64,000 bases of DNA from Parabacteroides sp. (GCA_017937385.1 JAGBDR010000083.1:1-64000); one strand, 5' to 3'. Counted from the stretch's first letter, positions 34,435-43,487 are shown. Translations and numbers: made by a program. Notes: generated by a model not told the origin, from the letters alone.

Positions 34435-35991
34435 TTATAATTTGCAATTTATTTTTGTCAAAGTAGGAGAGGAGGCCGTCTTTTTCCCGTTGATGAAGAC
34501 TGACAGCCCGGCTCCCTGTTTATATTTTTCGCCTGTTTTGTCATAAAGCACGCATATTGTTTGGCCGCGATAGGTCAGATTGTCCAGACAAAAGTAGTCC
34601 CAATATCCTTCCGGAATCAACGGGTTGACATCGAAGGTGTCTCCTTCATTGGGCCGGATCCCGATTAGCCCGTTGATGACAAGGTCACAGAATAGAGAAT
34701 GGTTATAATCTTTTCCGCGTTCTTGAGGTTTTTGGTGACGTGCCGACAGCATCGTCCGGGAGATCCAATCGCCTGTAAAAGGATTCAGGTTCTCGTCGAT
34801 CCACGGGATGAGTATGCCGTTTTCGTCCTTTTTATACTGACTTCGTGCGTAAATCGAGAATAAAGTTATGAAATCTCGCGGACTTACAAAAGATTGTGCC
34901 TGATTATTTAACAAATTTGCCAATCCGACCAGTGTCATGGAGGTCGCGTATGGCCAGGAGGGACCGTTCCACTGGCACTCATGTCCTTCATAGACAACCT
35001 TGAATTGCGGGTGGCATTGTTCGGCTGTCGTTGGCCCGTAAGGGGCGAGAAAATGTCGTGTGTCCATCAGGAACTTCCAGGCGATGGCATATTCGGCAGG
35101 GGCCAGGTCGAATGCCCAAGGGGTATATCCGTGCAGTTCGCGCACGTCTTTCAGGGAAGCGTTTTTCTCAACCGGCAGCACTTTCAGGAATTCAGCCTGG
35201 GGATCCCATAGGTATTTGAACATATTTTCTTGGATCAGGCGAGACTCGGTTTCGAGTACTTGTGCCTGGTCGTCGTTTTTCCAATGTGCGATTTTGGACA
35301 AGGTCGCGGCTTCGGCTGCCATGTATGAGTTGATGGTTGCCCGGAAACCGTGTCCGCCGATCGAAACTTCCATGCCGTCTTCTCCGTCTTTTTGCCAGAA
35401 CAGTCCTTTTTCAGCCGTGAATTTTTCTTTTTTCCACACGAAGTAGTTTTGTAGGAGTTCCGGATACAGCTCTTTTAGCAATTGATAGTTCCCCGTGAGC
35501 AGGCAATATTGGTAGATCGCGTTGGCCGCGGGAAAGCTGTAGGAATGTGTGTTGCCACCTCCTTTCAGCCAATAGTAGGCATAGTCTTTAAGAAAATCGG
35601 AGTGTTTCAGCCATCTGCCTTCCCGGAAATGGAACCAAGCGGGACAACAGATACCGTTCTGTTTTCCAGCCCACGGAACATCCGGAAGAAACTCAGTGAC
35701 GATAAATCCTTCCGGTGTCTTTTTCAGATGTTTCCGGAAAGTCCACCAGCGGAAATAATAGATCTCCTCGATGTTCTTGTCCGGACATTCGAATAGCGGG
35801 ATATTGCCGGATAAAAATTCTTTCGCTTCTCTGTTTGATATATGTTGTACATATAACTCCTCGTCTTGCTTGTTGAATCGATCGATATACGAATCCATTA
35901 TGGCAGGGGCAAGAACCTGTCCTTTCGCTGGATACGGGAAGACCGTAAACAGGAAAAGAACGGATAGGAGCGGAATTGCAAGTTTGTTCAT
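34435..35991 (-). CDS. MGH1-like six-hairpin glycoside hydrolase
   Basis: A 518-residue secreted enzyme (signal MNKLAIPLLSVLFLFTVFPYPAKG). The (alpha/alpha)6 barrel of the clan GH-G type, as in mannosylglycerate hydrolase and GH63, is suggested by YYFRWWTFRKHLKKTPEGFIVTEFLPDVPWAGKQNGI, GGHGFRATINSYMAAEAATLSKIA, WAFDLAPAEYA, HECQWNGPSWPYATSMTL and FTGDWISRTML. In this clan Asp and Glu residues do the catalysis; I can see conserved acidic positions (DGEDGME, EGHECQWNGPSW) but not assign them. It is the first enzyme of PUL 1 after SusD, so it probably acts on the imported glycan. Base composition is lower in GC than the two enzymes after it. Confidence 0.75.
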   Translation of the reverse strand: MNKLAIPLLSVLFLFTVFPYPAKGQVLAPAIMDSYIDRFNKQDEELYVQHISNREAKEFLSGNIPLFECPDKNIEEIYYFRWWTFRKHLKKTPEGFIVTEFLPDVPWAGKQNGICCPAWFHFREGRWLKHSDFLKDYAYYWLKGGGNTHSYSFPAANAIYQYCLLTGNYQLLKELYPELLQNYFVWKKEKFTAEKGLFWQKDGEDGMEVSIGGHGFRATINSYMAAEAATLSKIAHWKNDDQAQVLETESRLIQENMFKYLWDPQAEFLKVLPVEKNASLKDVRELHGYTPWAFDLAPAEYAIAWKFLMDTRHFLAPYGPTTAEQCHPQFKVVYEGHECQWNGPSWPYATSMTLVGLANLLNNQAQSFVSPRDFITLFSIYARSQYKKDENGILIPWIDENLNPFTGDWISRTMLSARHQKPQERGKDYNHSLFCDLVINGLIGIRPNEGDTFDVNPLIPEGYWDYFCLDNLTYRGQTICVLYDKTGEKYKQGAGLSVFINGKKTASSPTLTKINCKL

Positions 35992-36071
35992 AAGGCGATT
36001 GTTTGGTTCGCAGGAGAGTGTATATCAGTTGATTCACCCTCCTGCGAAGTTTGGAAGTGGATTACGTTATT

Positions 36072-37685
36072 TTATTTGTAACTGGGGTTTTGTTCCAAGT
36101 TGGGGTTGGAGGTCAAAACCTTTTCGGGTATCGGAAAGACGGACCGGTAATCTCCTTGCGGTTTGTGTGAGAGCCAGCTCTTTTTCGTGTAAACGCCGAA
36201 TCGGATGGCATCTCGTCTGCGATGCATTTCCCACGCGAATTCCCACCCCAGTTCGTCATACATTCTGCCGAACTGAACAGGATCCGTGTTTCCTTTGTCT
36301 GTGATCGTGTAATCTTCCACATACCCATATTGATATGCACTGTTTTCCTGTAACTGTGCGTCGGTTACGGTTGCCAATTCGGGATTGTCTTTGAATGCCC
36401 GTTTACGGACCTCTGTGACCAAGAGGCCTGCTCCCGGTTGGCCCGAACGTAATAAACATTCCGCTTTCATCATGAGTACTTCCGCATACCGGAACAGAGG
36501 TATATCCGTTTCGGATGCAGATTGTTCCCCTTTTACGATCTCGAATTTGTTCATGCGGTAGCCTTCCATCTCACTGGTGTAGTTCCCGTCCGGAAGATCT
36601 TTCGTATAGACAAGAGGCTCTCCCATTTTGTCGTATGTCCCGTATAGCGGGCTGCCGTCTGCTGCCAATTGTTCGCCCATCAGCCAGCTATCGGCCAGAC
36701 GGGTGTCTTGGGCGTCATACGTGTCGATGAACTGGGTGACTCCCATTGCGGAACCACATCCCCATGGGGTTGCTTCGGTTTCGTATTTCTTTTTCAGTTC
36801 CCCATGCCAGGAAAACATGTGGATCGAATTTCCTCCGGCGATGTTGGCATCGAACGGGATGGTGAAGATGACTTCTTTCGAACTTTCTACGCCTCTTGAG
36901 CGGAATGGTTCTTTATAGTTCTCGGATAATGCGAATGCATGGCTGTTTATGATGTCGTCGCACTGCCGGATACAGTCGTCCCAATGGGCTTCGCCCGTAT
37001 ATACCACAGCATTCAGGTATATGTTGGCCAATAAGGTCTTGGCCGCCCATTTGTTCATCCGCCCGTATAAATTTCCTCCCTGTTCTTCACTTAAAGATGG
37101 AATGACTTCTTGCAACTCTTTCACGATGAAGTCGAAGATCTCTTTGCGGCTGCTTTTGACAGGCAGTTCCATCGTGGTTGCCGTGACTAACGGGGCATCT
37201 CCGAAATTGTCGCAGATTTGCCAATAATAATAGGCTCTCATGGCGCGTAGTTCTGCCAATCCCCTTGTCTTGTCCGTTTCGGATGGAGCCGGCAAAACAC
37301 CGTTTTCGATTTGTTCGATCACTTTGTTGCACAATAGGGCGCCTTGATAGAAGTTGGACCATATTTCTGAGACATGCCCCTGTTCGGAATTCCAAGTATG
37401 GTAATGCATACGGCGATAGACACCTCCGTCATCCCAACCGGAAGCATTGGGAGGCATGACGATGGCATCTGCGCTGACTTCTTGTGCCGTGAAGTATCCC
37501 CCATGACTGGGAAAACTTCTGAGTTGGCTATATACGCTTGCCACGGAGGGTGAGAAATCATCGGTCGTGTAATTGTATGTCTGTTCGGTTATCTTGGAAT
37601 ACACTTTTTCATCCAAGTCATTGCTACAGGAAACGATCGTTCCGGAACAACAGAACGCTAAGAATAGTTTGATATAAGTGTTCAT
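36072..37685 (-). CDS. SusD-like outer-membrane glycan-binding lipoprotein (PUL 1)
   Basis: A 537-residue SusD family lipoprotein with signal LFLAFCCSGTIVSCSN (lipobox before Cys20). It binds the target glycan on the cell surface and forms a lid on the SusC barrel. The family marks are YYWQICDNFGDAPLVT, AKTLLANIYLNAVVY, WEFAWEMHRRRDAIRFG and the C-terminal FPIPEKVLTSNPNLEQNPSY. It starts 12 bases after the SusC stop. Confidence 0.94.
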   Translation of the reverse strand: MNTYIKLFLAFCCSGTIVSCSNDLDEKVYSKITEQTYNYTTDDFSPSVASVYSQLRSFPSHGGYFTAQEVSADAIVMPPNASGWDDGGVYRRMHYHTWNSEQGHVSEIWSNFYQGALLCNKVIEQIENGVLPAPSETDKTRGLAELRAMRAYYYWQICDNFGDAPLVTATTMELPVKSSRKEIFDFIVKELQEVIPSLSEEQGGNLYGRMNKWAAKTLLANIYLNAVVYTGEAHWDDCIRQCDDIINSHAFALSENYKEPFRSRGVESSKEVIFTIPFDANIAGGNSIHMFSWHGELKKKYETEATPWGCGSAMGVTQFIDTYDAQDTRLADSWLMGEQLAADGSPLYGTYDKMGEPLVYTKDLPDGNYTSEMEGYRMNKFEIVKGEQSASETDIPLFRYAEVLMMKAECLLRSGQPGAGLLVTEVRKRAFKDNPELATVTDAQLQENSAYQYGYVEDYTITDKGNTDPVQFGRMYDELGWEFAWEMHRRRDAIRFGVYTKKSWLSHKPQGDYRSVFPIPEKVLTSNPNLEQNPSYK

Positions 37686-37697
37686 GATAGGTACGGA

Positions 37698-40600
37698 TTA
37701 AAATTTGACAGATACTCCTAATGTGTAAGTCCGCGTAGACGGATACCGGTTCTTGTTGTCGACACCGGGTGCCAGACCGCTGATGCTTACTTCCGGGTCG
37801 ATACCGGAATAGCCGGTGATAGTGGCAAGATTGGAAATCGTGCCATATATTCGCAGGCGTTTGATCCAGGAGTTGAATTTGAATGTATATCCTAAAGTCA
37901 CGTTGTCGATTTTCCAGTAATTGCCTTTTTCGATGTAGTAGTCTACATATTGCAATTCTTGATCGGCAGCCAAAGGAACTTTTCCGTATTTGGTGTCGAA
38001 TGCCGCGCTTAGCACGTTGCCTCTTGACAGCATGACCGGAGCTTCATATTGCAGGCGTGGCATATTCAGGATGTCGAATCCGAAAGCACCGCGCATGGTC
38101 ACGTTGAAGTCGAAGTTCTTCCAATTCAGGGTGTTGTTCCAGTTCAGGTAATGTTTGGGCAAGCCGTTTCCGATGACTTGCTTGTCGGTCGGTTGCAACT
38201 GGGATATCGGTTTCGGTTTGCCGTCGGCACCTTCAATGATCCAATGTCCGTTCTCATCGATGTCGATACTTTTGTATCCCCAGAAATTGCCGATCGGTTG
38301 TCCTTCCTGGATGCGATGGGTCGTTGTCTGCAACGGTTCACCTGTGGAACCCTGATCCGAATAGCCGCTGGAGACGAACTGGTCGTTTGACAGGGACAAC
38401 AGTTCGTTCTTGTTGGTCGAGTAGTTCATGGATGTCGTCCATTGGAAGTCATTGGTTTGAACAGGTACGACCGTGACGCCGACCTCTATCCCTTGGTTGC
38501 GCATTGATCCGGCGTTGGCTACCATACGGGAGAACAGGTAAGGAGGAGAGGGCACGTCATAATCCCATAACAGATCTTTCGTTTTACGATTGTAATAGTC
38601 GATGTTACCCGTGATGCGGTCTTCCCAGAAGCCGAAGTCGAAACCGATATTGATCTCTTTTTTCTTTTCCCATCTTAAATCGGGGTTCGCATTCGAATCC
38701 GGTCTGATGGTTTTGATCCATTGATTGTTATAATAGACATACGTTCCGAAGTTCAGTGTGTTCAACGACATATACGGATCGCTGGGCACTGTACCCGTGA
38801 CTCCGTATCCGGCACGCAGTTTCAAAATAGACAACGCCTCAACGTCTTCCAGGAAGTGTTCTCCTTTGATGTTCCATGCGGCGGAAACAGACGGGAAGTT
38901 TCCCCATTTGTGATCGGCACCGAACTTGGTGGAACCTTCGTGCCGGATACTGGCAGCAAACATATATTTCCCTTTATAACTGTAGTTCAGACGTCCGAAG
39001 TAACCGATCAGCTTGCTTTCGTTTGCGGTCGAATATTCCGTTCCTCGTCCGTCTTTCAGTGCCTGGCCTGTACCCATATTATTATAGGTATAGTCGTTGG
39101 AGGGAAAATTGAAGTTCTGCATATAGAAATTCTGGTAATGTGTCTTTTGCCAGCTGTATCCACCCAAAAGCGTAAACGAATGATCTTCGAAGATGGTTTT
39201 ACGCCATTGTACCGTCAGTTCCGACAAATCTTCATTGGAACGCGTGGAACCACGGGAAGCATACCCGTTTCTGCCATCTTTCCATCCTGATTTGTGTTGC
39301 TGTGTTTCGTAATACCCTCTGATCTGGTTGTAGGTATTGGAAGAGAAGAGGTACTTGAAATCCAGTCCTTCGATCGGTGTATAGGTGACGTTGGCAAACA
39401 TACGCAGGTTGGTCGCCTGGTTTTCTCCTTCCACTTCCTTCAGGAGGGATACCGGGTTGAAGTATTCGTTTTTCGTGCTTTCCGAATATTTGCCTTCTTG
39501 GTCATACACCGGTGTGGTCGGGTTGTATATCAAAGCGTTTCTATACACTTCGCTGTTGTAGCTTCCGCCGTCTGAACCTGAAAAGTAGGTCTGTTTGTAA
39601 CCGCTCAGGCTTGCGTTCAGTTTCAATTTGTTGTTGAACATACGGTGTGTGATTTCGACACGCGGATAGAACATTTGGTTGTTGGTCCGTTTGATCAGAC
39701 CGTTCAGGCCGCGATATTCGAAACTGGCCACATAATTGGTCGTGCGGCTACCACCGCGCAGGCTGATGTTGTAAATCTGTGTGAACGGTGTGCGGGTCAC
39801 TTCGTCCAACCAGTCGGTAGACGCACCGTCGTCTTGGGCTCCCGGCCATCCTTCCTTTACCCGTTGGCGATATTCGTCCGCTTTCATGAACGGCAAAGTC
39901 TTCGTGATTTGCTGGGTGGAAAGATAGGCGTTGACGTCTACTTCCGTAGGCATTTCTCCATTGGCATTCTTGGTCGTAATCAGGATGACGCCGTTTGTTC
40001 CTCGTGTACCGTAGATAGCGGCCGCTGAACCGTCTTTCAGGACGTCGATCTGTTCGATGTCGTCGGGCGATACGGAGTTCAGGTCTCCCGGTATTCCGTC
40101 GATGAGTACCAACGGGCTGGAACTGGCTTTCAACGTCGTGATACCGCGCAGGGCAATCTGCGATGTGGAGGTCGGGTTGGCATCCGGTGTGATGATGCTC
40201 AGGCCCGGAACTTTACCTTTGATCAGTTGTGCGGCATCTGTTGTCGGTGTTTTGACAAAGTTTTCGGACTTGATTGTGGAAATGGAGCTGGCCACTTCCC
40301 CTTTCTTTTGTGTTCCGTAGCCGACAACAACCACTTCGTCGATGCTCTGGGTGTTTTCGGTCAGTATGACATTGACTGTTTTGCTGTTCCCGACCACGAT
40401 TTCTTTGGTCAGGTAGCCGATGTAGGAAATTTGCAAGACGGCTTTGGATGGCACTTCCAATGTGTATTTTCCGTTTATGTCAGTGACGGTCCCGATAGAA
40501 GTCCCTTTTATGATTACGTTCGCACCGATGACGGGTTCTCCGTTATCGTCGGTCACGGTCCCTGTGATGGTCCGGTTTTGTTGGCCGATAAGAGCGGTCT

Positions 40601-40925
40601 TGCCCGTACCGTTCTTTTTCAATAGGAGGATGTATTGGTTGTCGAACTCGTATGTGATGTCTGTACCTTTAAAGGCTTCCTCCAGGTAAGACGCTATTTG
40701 GCCGGATGTGTTCTGGACGGTAATCGACCGTTCCATGTCTACTTCACGACTTTTGAAAACAACCAGATAGTCGGTTTGATTTTCTATTTGAGAAATCAAT
40801 TGTCCGACTGATATAACGCTTTTTTCCAATTTTATGATTGTATTTTGCGTTTCCGAATGAACGGCTATCGCCTGAATGGTACAGGCGAAAAACATGAAAA
40901 ATGGTAACAAAGTTCTTATTTTCAT
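37698..40925 (-). CDS. SusC-like TonB-dependent glycan transporter with STN domain (PUL 1)
   Basis: A 1075-residue outer-membrane transporter. After the signal peptide an STN domain (residues about 30-105, VISVGQLISQIENQTDYLVVFKSREVDMERSITVQN) contacts the anti-sigma factor; a carboxypeptidase-D-like domain (TITGTVTDDNGEPVIGANVIIKG, about 120-200) follows, then the TonB box and plug (VVVVGYGTQKKGEVASSISTI) and a 22-strand barrel ending in YTLGVSVKF. The STN plus ECF sigma plus FecR arrangement means transport itself triggers transcription. An STN-type SusC is typical of host-glycan or plant-glycan PULs of the ECF class. Confidence 0.95.
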   Translation of the reverse strand: MKIRTLLPFFMFFACTIQAIAVHSETQNTIIKLEKSVISVGQLISQIENQTDYLVVFKSREVDMERSITVQNTSGQIASYLEEAFKGTDITYEFDNQYILLLKKNGTGKTALIGQQNRTITGTVTDDNGEPVIGANVIIKGTSIGTVTDINGKYTLEVPSKAVLQISYIGYLTKEIVVGNSKTVNVILTENTQSIDEVVVVGYGTQKKGEVASSISTIKSENFVKTPTTDAAQLIKGKVPGLSIITPDANPTSTSQIALRGITTLKASSSPLVLIDGIPGDLNSVSPDDIEQIDVLKDGSAAAIYGTRGTNGVILITTKNANGEMPTEVDVNAYLSTQQITKTLPFMKADEYRQRVKEGWPGAQDDGASTDWLDEVTRTPFTQIYNISLRGGSRTTNYVASFEYRGLNGLIKRTNNQMFYPRVEITHRMFNNKLKLNASLSGYKQTYFSGSDGGSYNSEVYRNALIYNPTTPVYDQEGKYSESTKNEYFNPVSLLKEVEGENQATNLRMFANVTYTPIEGLDFKYLFSSNTYNQIRGYYETQQHKSGWKDGRNGYASRGSTRSNEDLSELTVQWRKTIFEDHSFTLLGGYSWQKTHYQNFYMQNFNFPSNDYTYNNMGTGQALKDGRGTEYSTANESKLIGYFGRLNYSYKGKYMFAASIRHEGSTKFGADHKWGNFPSVSAAWNIKGEHFLEDVEALSILKLRAGYGVTGTVPSDPYMSLNTLNFGTYVYYNNQWIKTIRPDSNANPDLRWEKKKEINIGFDFGFWEDRITGNIDYYNRKTKDLLWDYDVPSPPYLFSRMVANAGSMRNQGIEVGVTVVPVQTNDFQWTTSMNYSTNKNELLSLSNDQFVSSGYSDQGSTGEPLQTTTHRIQEGQPIGNFWGYKSIDIDENGHWIIEGADGKPKPISQLQPTDKQVIGNGLPKHYLNWNNTLNWKNFDFNVTMRGAFGFDILNMPRLQYEAPVMLSRGNVLSAAFDTKYGKVPLAADQELQYVDYYIEKGNYWKIDNVTLGYTFKFNSWIKRLRIYGTISNLATITGYSGIDPEVSISGLAPGVDNKNRYPSTRTYTLGVSVKF

Positions 40926-41019
40926 TGCTTTGTTGAGTAATTAAATGAATACTGAATTAATTTTATTGATTTACGTTTGTTTGCTGATAACGGATGTCTC
41001 CAATTTCAGCTTTTGTTTT

Positions 41020-41043
41020 TTACAGGTGTGTTTCCATAGGCAT
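41020..41043 (-). CDS. Seven-codon micro-ORF MPMETHL between fecR and susC (PUL 1)
   Basis: ATG CCT ATG GAA ACA CAC CTG TAA on the minus strand, 26 bases after the fecR stop. PUL 2 has the counterpart MPMEHT at 49679-49699, with near-identical DNA (ATGCCTATGGAA then CACAC, then TAAAAA). Two independent loci keep the same start and stop. A leader peptide or an RNA/protein binding sequence are both possible. Confidence 0.5.
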   Translation of the reverse strand: MPMETHL

Positions 41044-41068
41044 TCTTTTTTTTATATTAAACATTCGA

Positions 41069-42040
41069 TTAACTGAGTGTGATGATATTATTTTCTTCAT
41101 CCTTCTGTATTTTGAATTTGTGTATTTTCTGTAACATTCTGAGTATACTGTCAATACTGTCCCGATGTCGGAATTTTCCGGTATATTTCTCTTGATTGAT
41201 GGAGGGGTTTTTGATGATTATCCGGACATCATAATAGCGTTGCAACTTGTTCAGTATATCGACAAGCTGTTCGTCTTTGAAGCTGTAAATACCGTCTTTC
41301 CATAAAAAATAGTCATGATTGGTGATCGTCTCGACGGTCATGCTCCCGTTTTTTATGCTTATTTGTTCATTGGGCTTCAAGAGGATGCTTTCTTTTTCTT
41401 TCCCGACAAAATAGATTTGGAGCGATCCTTCTATCAGGCTGGTCTTTATGTTGTTGTTTTTCTTATCGTTGTAGATGTTGAATTGGGTACCCAATACTTT
41501 TGTCTCTACGCCTTGTGAGGAAACGATAAAAGGCCTTTGTTTGTCTTTGGCAACATCAAAGAACGCTTCTCCATCCACGATGACTCTCCGTTCTTTTTTG
41601 TCGAAGATGGTCGGATAGGTGAGGGTTGTTTGCGCGTTCAACCAGACGGTAGTCCCGTCTTGAAGTGTCAGTTTGATGCGTTGTCCGGCAGGTACGTATA
41701 GTTTGTTCTCGATGTTTTCCGGTGAAGTTTCGGAACGTTGGTTCACTCCTGCCTGATAGGCAGAAATGACTAATAAAGTGATGATGGCTGCGTATTTGAA
41801 TAGAGAGAATGAGAGCGTCCGTATGTGTCTTGCTCTCATTTTTTGTAGAAATTGCGTGTAGCTGTCCCTGTCATTCTTTTTTCCGTAGACGACATCCGAG
41901 AATGACAATAGCGCGAACGTGTTTTTGAATTTGATGAATTGCTTTTTCAGTTCGTCATCCGATTCAACCTGTCTTAAGAAATCCAGCCTTTCGTCTGCAT
42001 TCAGTTCTTCTTGAAAATATTTTTCGATTTGTTTCTCCAT
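41069..42040 (-). CDS. FecR-type anti-sigma factor (PUL 1)
   Basis: A 323-residue inner-membrane anti-sigma factor. The cytoplasmic N-terminus (KQIEKYFQEELNADERLDFLRQVESDDELKKQF, an anti-sigma-like helical region) precedes one membrane segment (YAAIITLLVISAYQAGV, near residues 82-98), then the periplasmic FecR domain (QRIKLTLQDGTTVWLNAQTTLTYP, RRVIVDGEAFFDVAKDKQRPFIV, GSLQIYF) and a C-terminal DUF4974 (LVDILNKLQRYYDVRIIIKN). The SusC STN domain is expected to signal to it. Separated from its sigma gene by 631 bases that hold terminators and repeats. Confidence 0.93.
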   Translation of the reverse strand: MEKQIEKYFQEELNADERLDFLRQVESDDELKKQFIKFKNTFALLSFSDVVYGKKNDRDSYTQFLQKMRARHIRTLSFSLFKYAAIITLLVISAYQAGVNQRSETSPENIENKLYVPAGQRIKLTLQDGTTVWLNAQTTLTYPTIFDKKERRVIVDGEAFFDVAKDKQRPFIVSSQGVETKVLGTQFNIYNDKKNNNIKTSLIEGSLQIYFVGKEKESILLKPNEQISIKNGSMTVETITNHDYFLWKDGIYSFKDEQLVDILNKLQRYYDVRIIIKNPSINQEKYTGKFRHRDSIDSILRMLQKIHKFKIQKDEENNIITLS

Positions 42041-42061
42041 GTACTATGTGATATATTCTGT

Positions 42062-42091
42062 AAACACTTACATCGGAAAAACCTACCAAAA
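42062..42091 (-). promoter_or_regulatory. Conserved anti-sigma leader element, variant form
   Basis: The minus strand reads TTTTGGTAGGTTTTTCC then GATGTAAGTGTTT ahead of the PUL 1 fecR ATG. It is comparable in place and layout to the TTTTAGGGG-N15-GAGTCTC elements at 45300 and 48626 of PUL 2, but differs in sequence, as expected if each belongs to a different sigma factor. Confidence 0.45.
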
Positions 42092-42294
42092 GGAAATTCT
42101 TTTTTTGCATGGAGTTCCGAATTTGTTACTTTTTGCCGGACTGTTTCTGGATTTTTATATTTTAATCCGAATAGCTTATTGTATATTATTGTTTCTTTAA
42201 CAAGAATACACAGCCTTTATGAATGACCGGAAAATCCGTTGATTTACGAGGTAAAAGGGGCGTTTTGGCTGTGAGGTGCGCAGTTTTTTGCTAC

Positions 42295-42401
42295 GAAGGC
42301 GGTCGTCATTGGCGTGAAGTCCGACTTCATATATCACGAAGACCGTCCTCTTTGGTAATGAAGACGGTCGTCATGGCGATGAAGACGGTCGTCATGGTCA
42401 A
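42295..42401. repeat. Five tandem 21-22 base repeats (GAAGACGGTCGTCATGG type)
   Basis: Units begin at 42295, 42316, 42338, 42360 and 42381; the last two are almost identical (GAAGACGGTCGTCATGGCGAT and GAAGACGGTCGTCATGGTCAA), the earlier ones have drifted. They occupy the PUL 1 sigma to fecR gap. An ORF crosses them but has no credible function. Confidence 0.65.
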
Positions 42402-42526
42402 AAGGTGGCAGATTTATTCTTGAATATTCAGAGCTACACTCGCATTCGTTTGGCTACAGGCGATTCTCCGGGAGTTTGGCTTTTTCACAATGTCCGGTTT
42501 TTGGGGGGATGAGGTATCAAAAAGAA

Positions 42527-42590
42527 CCTTGTTTTTGGTTTATTGCCGACTTCATTTACCTTGTCGTCAATAAACCGGATAAAAACAAGG
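42527..42590 (-). terminator. Large hairpin with bulge between sigma and fecR (PUL 1)
   Basis: CCTTGTTTTT (42527-42536) pairs with AAAAACAAGG (42581-42590) and GGTTTATTG (42537-42545) with CAATAAACC (42568-42576), with a four-base GGAT bulge. On the minus strand it is followed by a T-rich stretch. It probably attenuates transcription from the sigma gene into fecR. Confidence 0.55.
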
Positions 42591-42633
42591 AAAAACGTCA
42601 AACCTAAATTGTCCGGATTTTGGATTGAAATAG

Positions 42634-42652
42634 AAAAACGCCCCAATAGGGG
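42634..42652 (-). terminator. Intrinsic terminator of the PUL 1 sigma gene
   Basis: On the minus strand CCCC-TATT-GGGG is followed by CGTTTTT (the A-run 42634-42638 on the plus strand), 20 bases after the sigma stop. Confidence 0.6.
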
Positions 42653-42671
42653 ATATTGTAATTTTTACTTT

Positions 42672-43244
42672 TTAAGTAGGACCTAAAAAGAGGAAAATAC
42701 ATAAAGGAAGATAATCCTTTAATTCGTGCCTTAATTTTTTATAGGCGATGCTGATTTGATTTCGGACCGTGTTCGTCGAGATGTTCAGTTCGGCTGCGAT
42801 CTGTTCTTGCTTTTTCCCTTCCAGTTTGTTCATGATGAAAATTTCCTTGCATTTGGGAGGCAGGCTGTTCAAGGCACGGTCGATTAAATCTTCGATATCC
42901 TGGTCAGAAAAAATGTGCTGGTCAAAGGCCTCTAAGGAATCCAGATTGATACGGAGGGCAAGACTGTATTCTTCTTGCATTTTGTTTGTGGTTTCCAGGG
43001 CAATCATTTGGTGACGCAGATGGTTGAGGCATTTATTTTTGATGATGGTGAACAAATAGGCGATCCTGATAGTCTGGTCGGTGAGCATTTCTCGTTTTTC
43101 CCAAAGTTCGGTAAACATGTCTTGCACGATATTTTCCGCATCTTGTTCTGAGATCACGAACTCTTGTGCAAAGCGTTTCATCTTTGTAAAATAGGAAAGA
43201 TAGATGGTTTCGAATAAACGATCTTCTTTGGGTTGGGTAGGCAT
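42672..43244 (-). CDS. ECF sigma-70 factor of PUL 1
   Basis: A 190-residue ECF sigma factor. Region 2 is in ETIYLSYFTKMKRFAQEFVISEQDAENIVQDMFTELW, with the core-binding AENIVQDMF segment, and region 4 is LNSLPPKCKEIFIMNKLEGKKQEQIAAELNISTNTVRNQISIAYKKLR. The sequence extends by a short hydrophobic tail (LPLCIFLFLG). The frame opens at 43391, in the inverted-repeat element, but ATG 43244 has an AGAAGAT ribosome site and begins a normal length. It should activate PUL 1 when released by FecR at 41069. Its neighbour in the other direction is the PUL 2 sigma gene. Confidence 0.92.
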   Translation of the reverse strand: MPTQPKEDRLFETIYLSYFTKMKRFAQEFVISEQDAENIVQDMFTELWEKREMLTDQTIRIAYLFTIIKNKCLNHLRHQMIALETTNKMQEEYSLALRINLDSLEAFDQHIFSDQDIEDLIDRALNSLPPKCKEIFIMNKLEGKKQEQIAAELNISTNTVRNQISIAYKKLRHELKDYLPLCIFLFLGPT

Positions 43245-43328
43245 GATTATCTTCTGTTTATTGTGACCTTCCATACAGCCGATAAAGGTATAGTTATTAA
43301 AAAGAAGTGGGCTGCTGTTCTTTTTCCT

Positions 43329-43430
43329 GTTAGGTGTCGCCAAACCCCTGTACACGCACGAACAAGCAACCCACTTGATATAGCAGGTCACTTGTGCCTT
43401 GCGTGTTGTTAAAAAATTGGCGACTTTAAC
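43329..43430. repeat. 102-base imperfect inverted-repeat element
   Basis: Outer arms GTTAGGTGTCGCCAA (43329-43343) and TTGGCGACTTTAAC (43417-43430) pair apart from a small bulge; inside, ACACGCA...ACAAG (43352-43366) pairs with CTTGT...TGCGTGT (43391-43406). It lies in the leader of the PUL 1 sigma gene. It looks like a miniature inverted-repeat element or a large RNA structure. Confidence 0.55.
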
Positions 43431-43479
43431 AGAAAAAAGGCACTTCTAAAATATTCTCATATAGTCTCTCCAGACACTG

Positions 43480-43487
43480 CAAATGTA
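43480..43487 (-). promoter_or_regulatory. -7 box (TACATTTG) for the PUL 1 sigma gene
   Basis: The minus strand reads TACATTTG. The predicted start is about 230 bases before ATG 43244, leaving a long leader that includes the 102-base inverted-repeat element. A -33 TTG is not clear. Confidence 0.5.

Noticed and set aside
42223-42423. 66-codon ORF in the sigma-fecR gap
   Set aside because: It is made from the 21-base tandem repeats and has no conserved features or ribosome site.
43245-43391. Upstream extension of the PUL 1 sigma factor by 49 codons
   Set aside because: The extra stretch is encoded by the inverted-repeat element and matches no sigma factor sequence; ATG 43244 has a good ribosome site.
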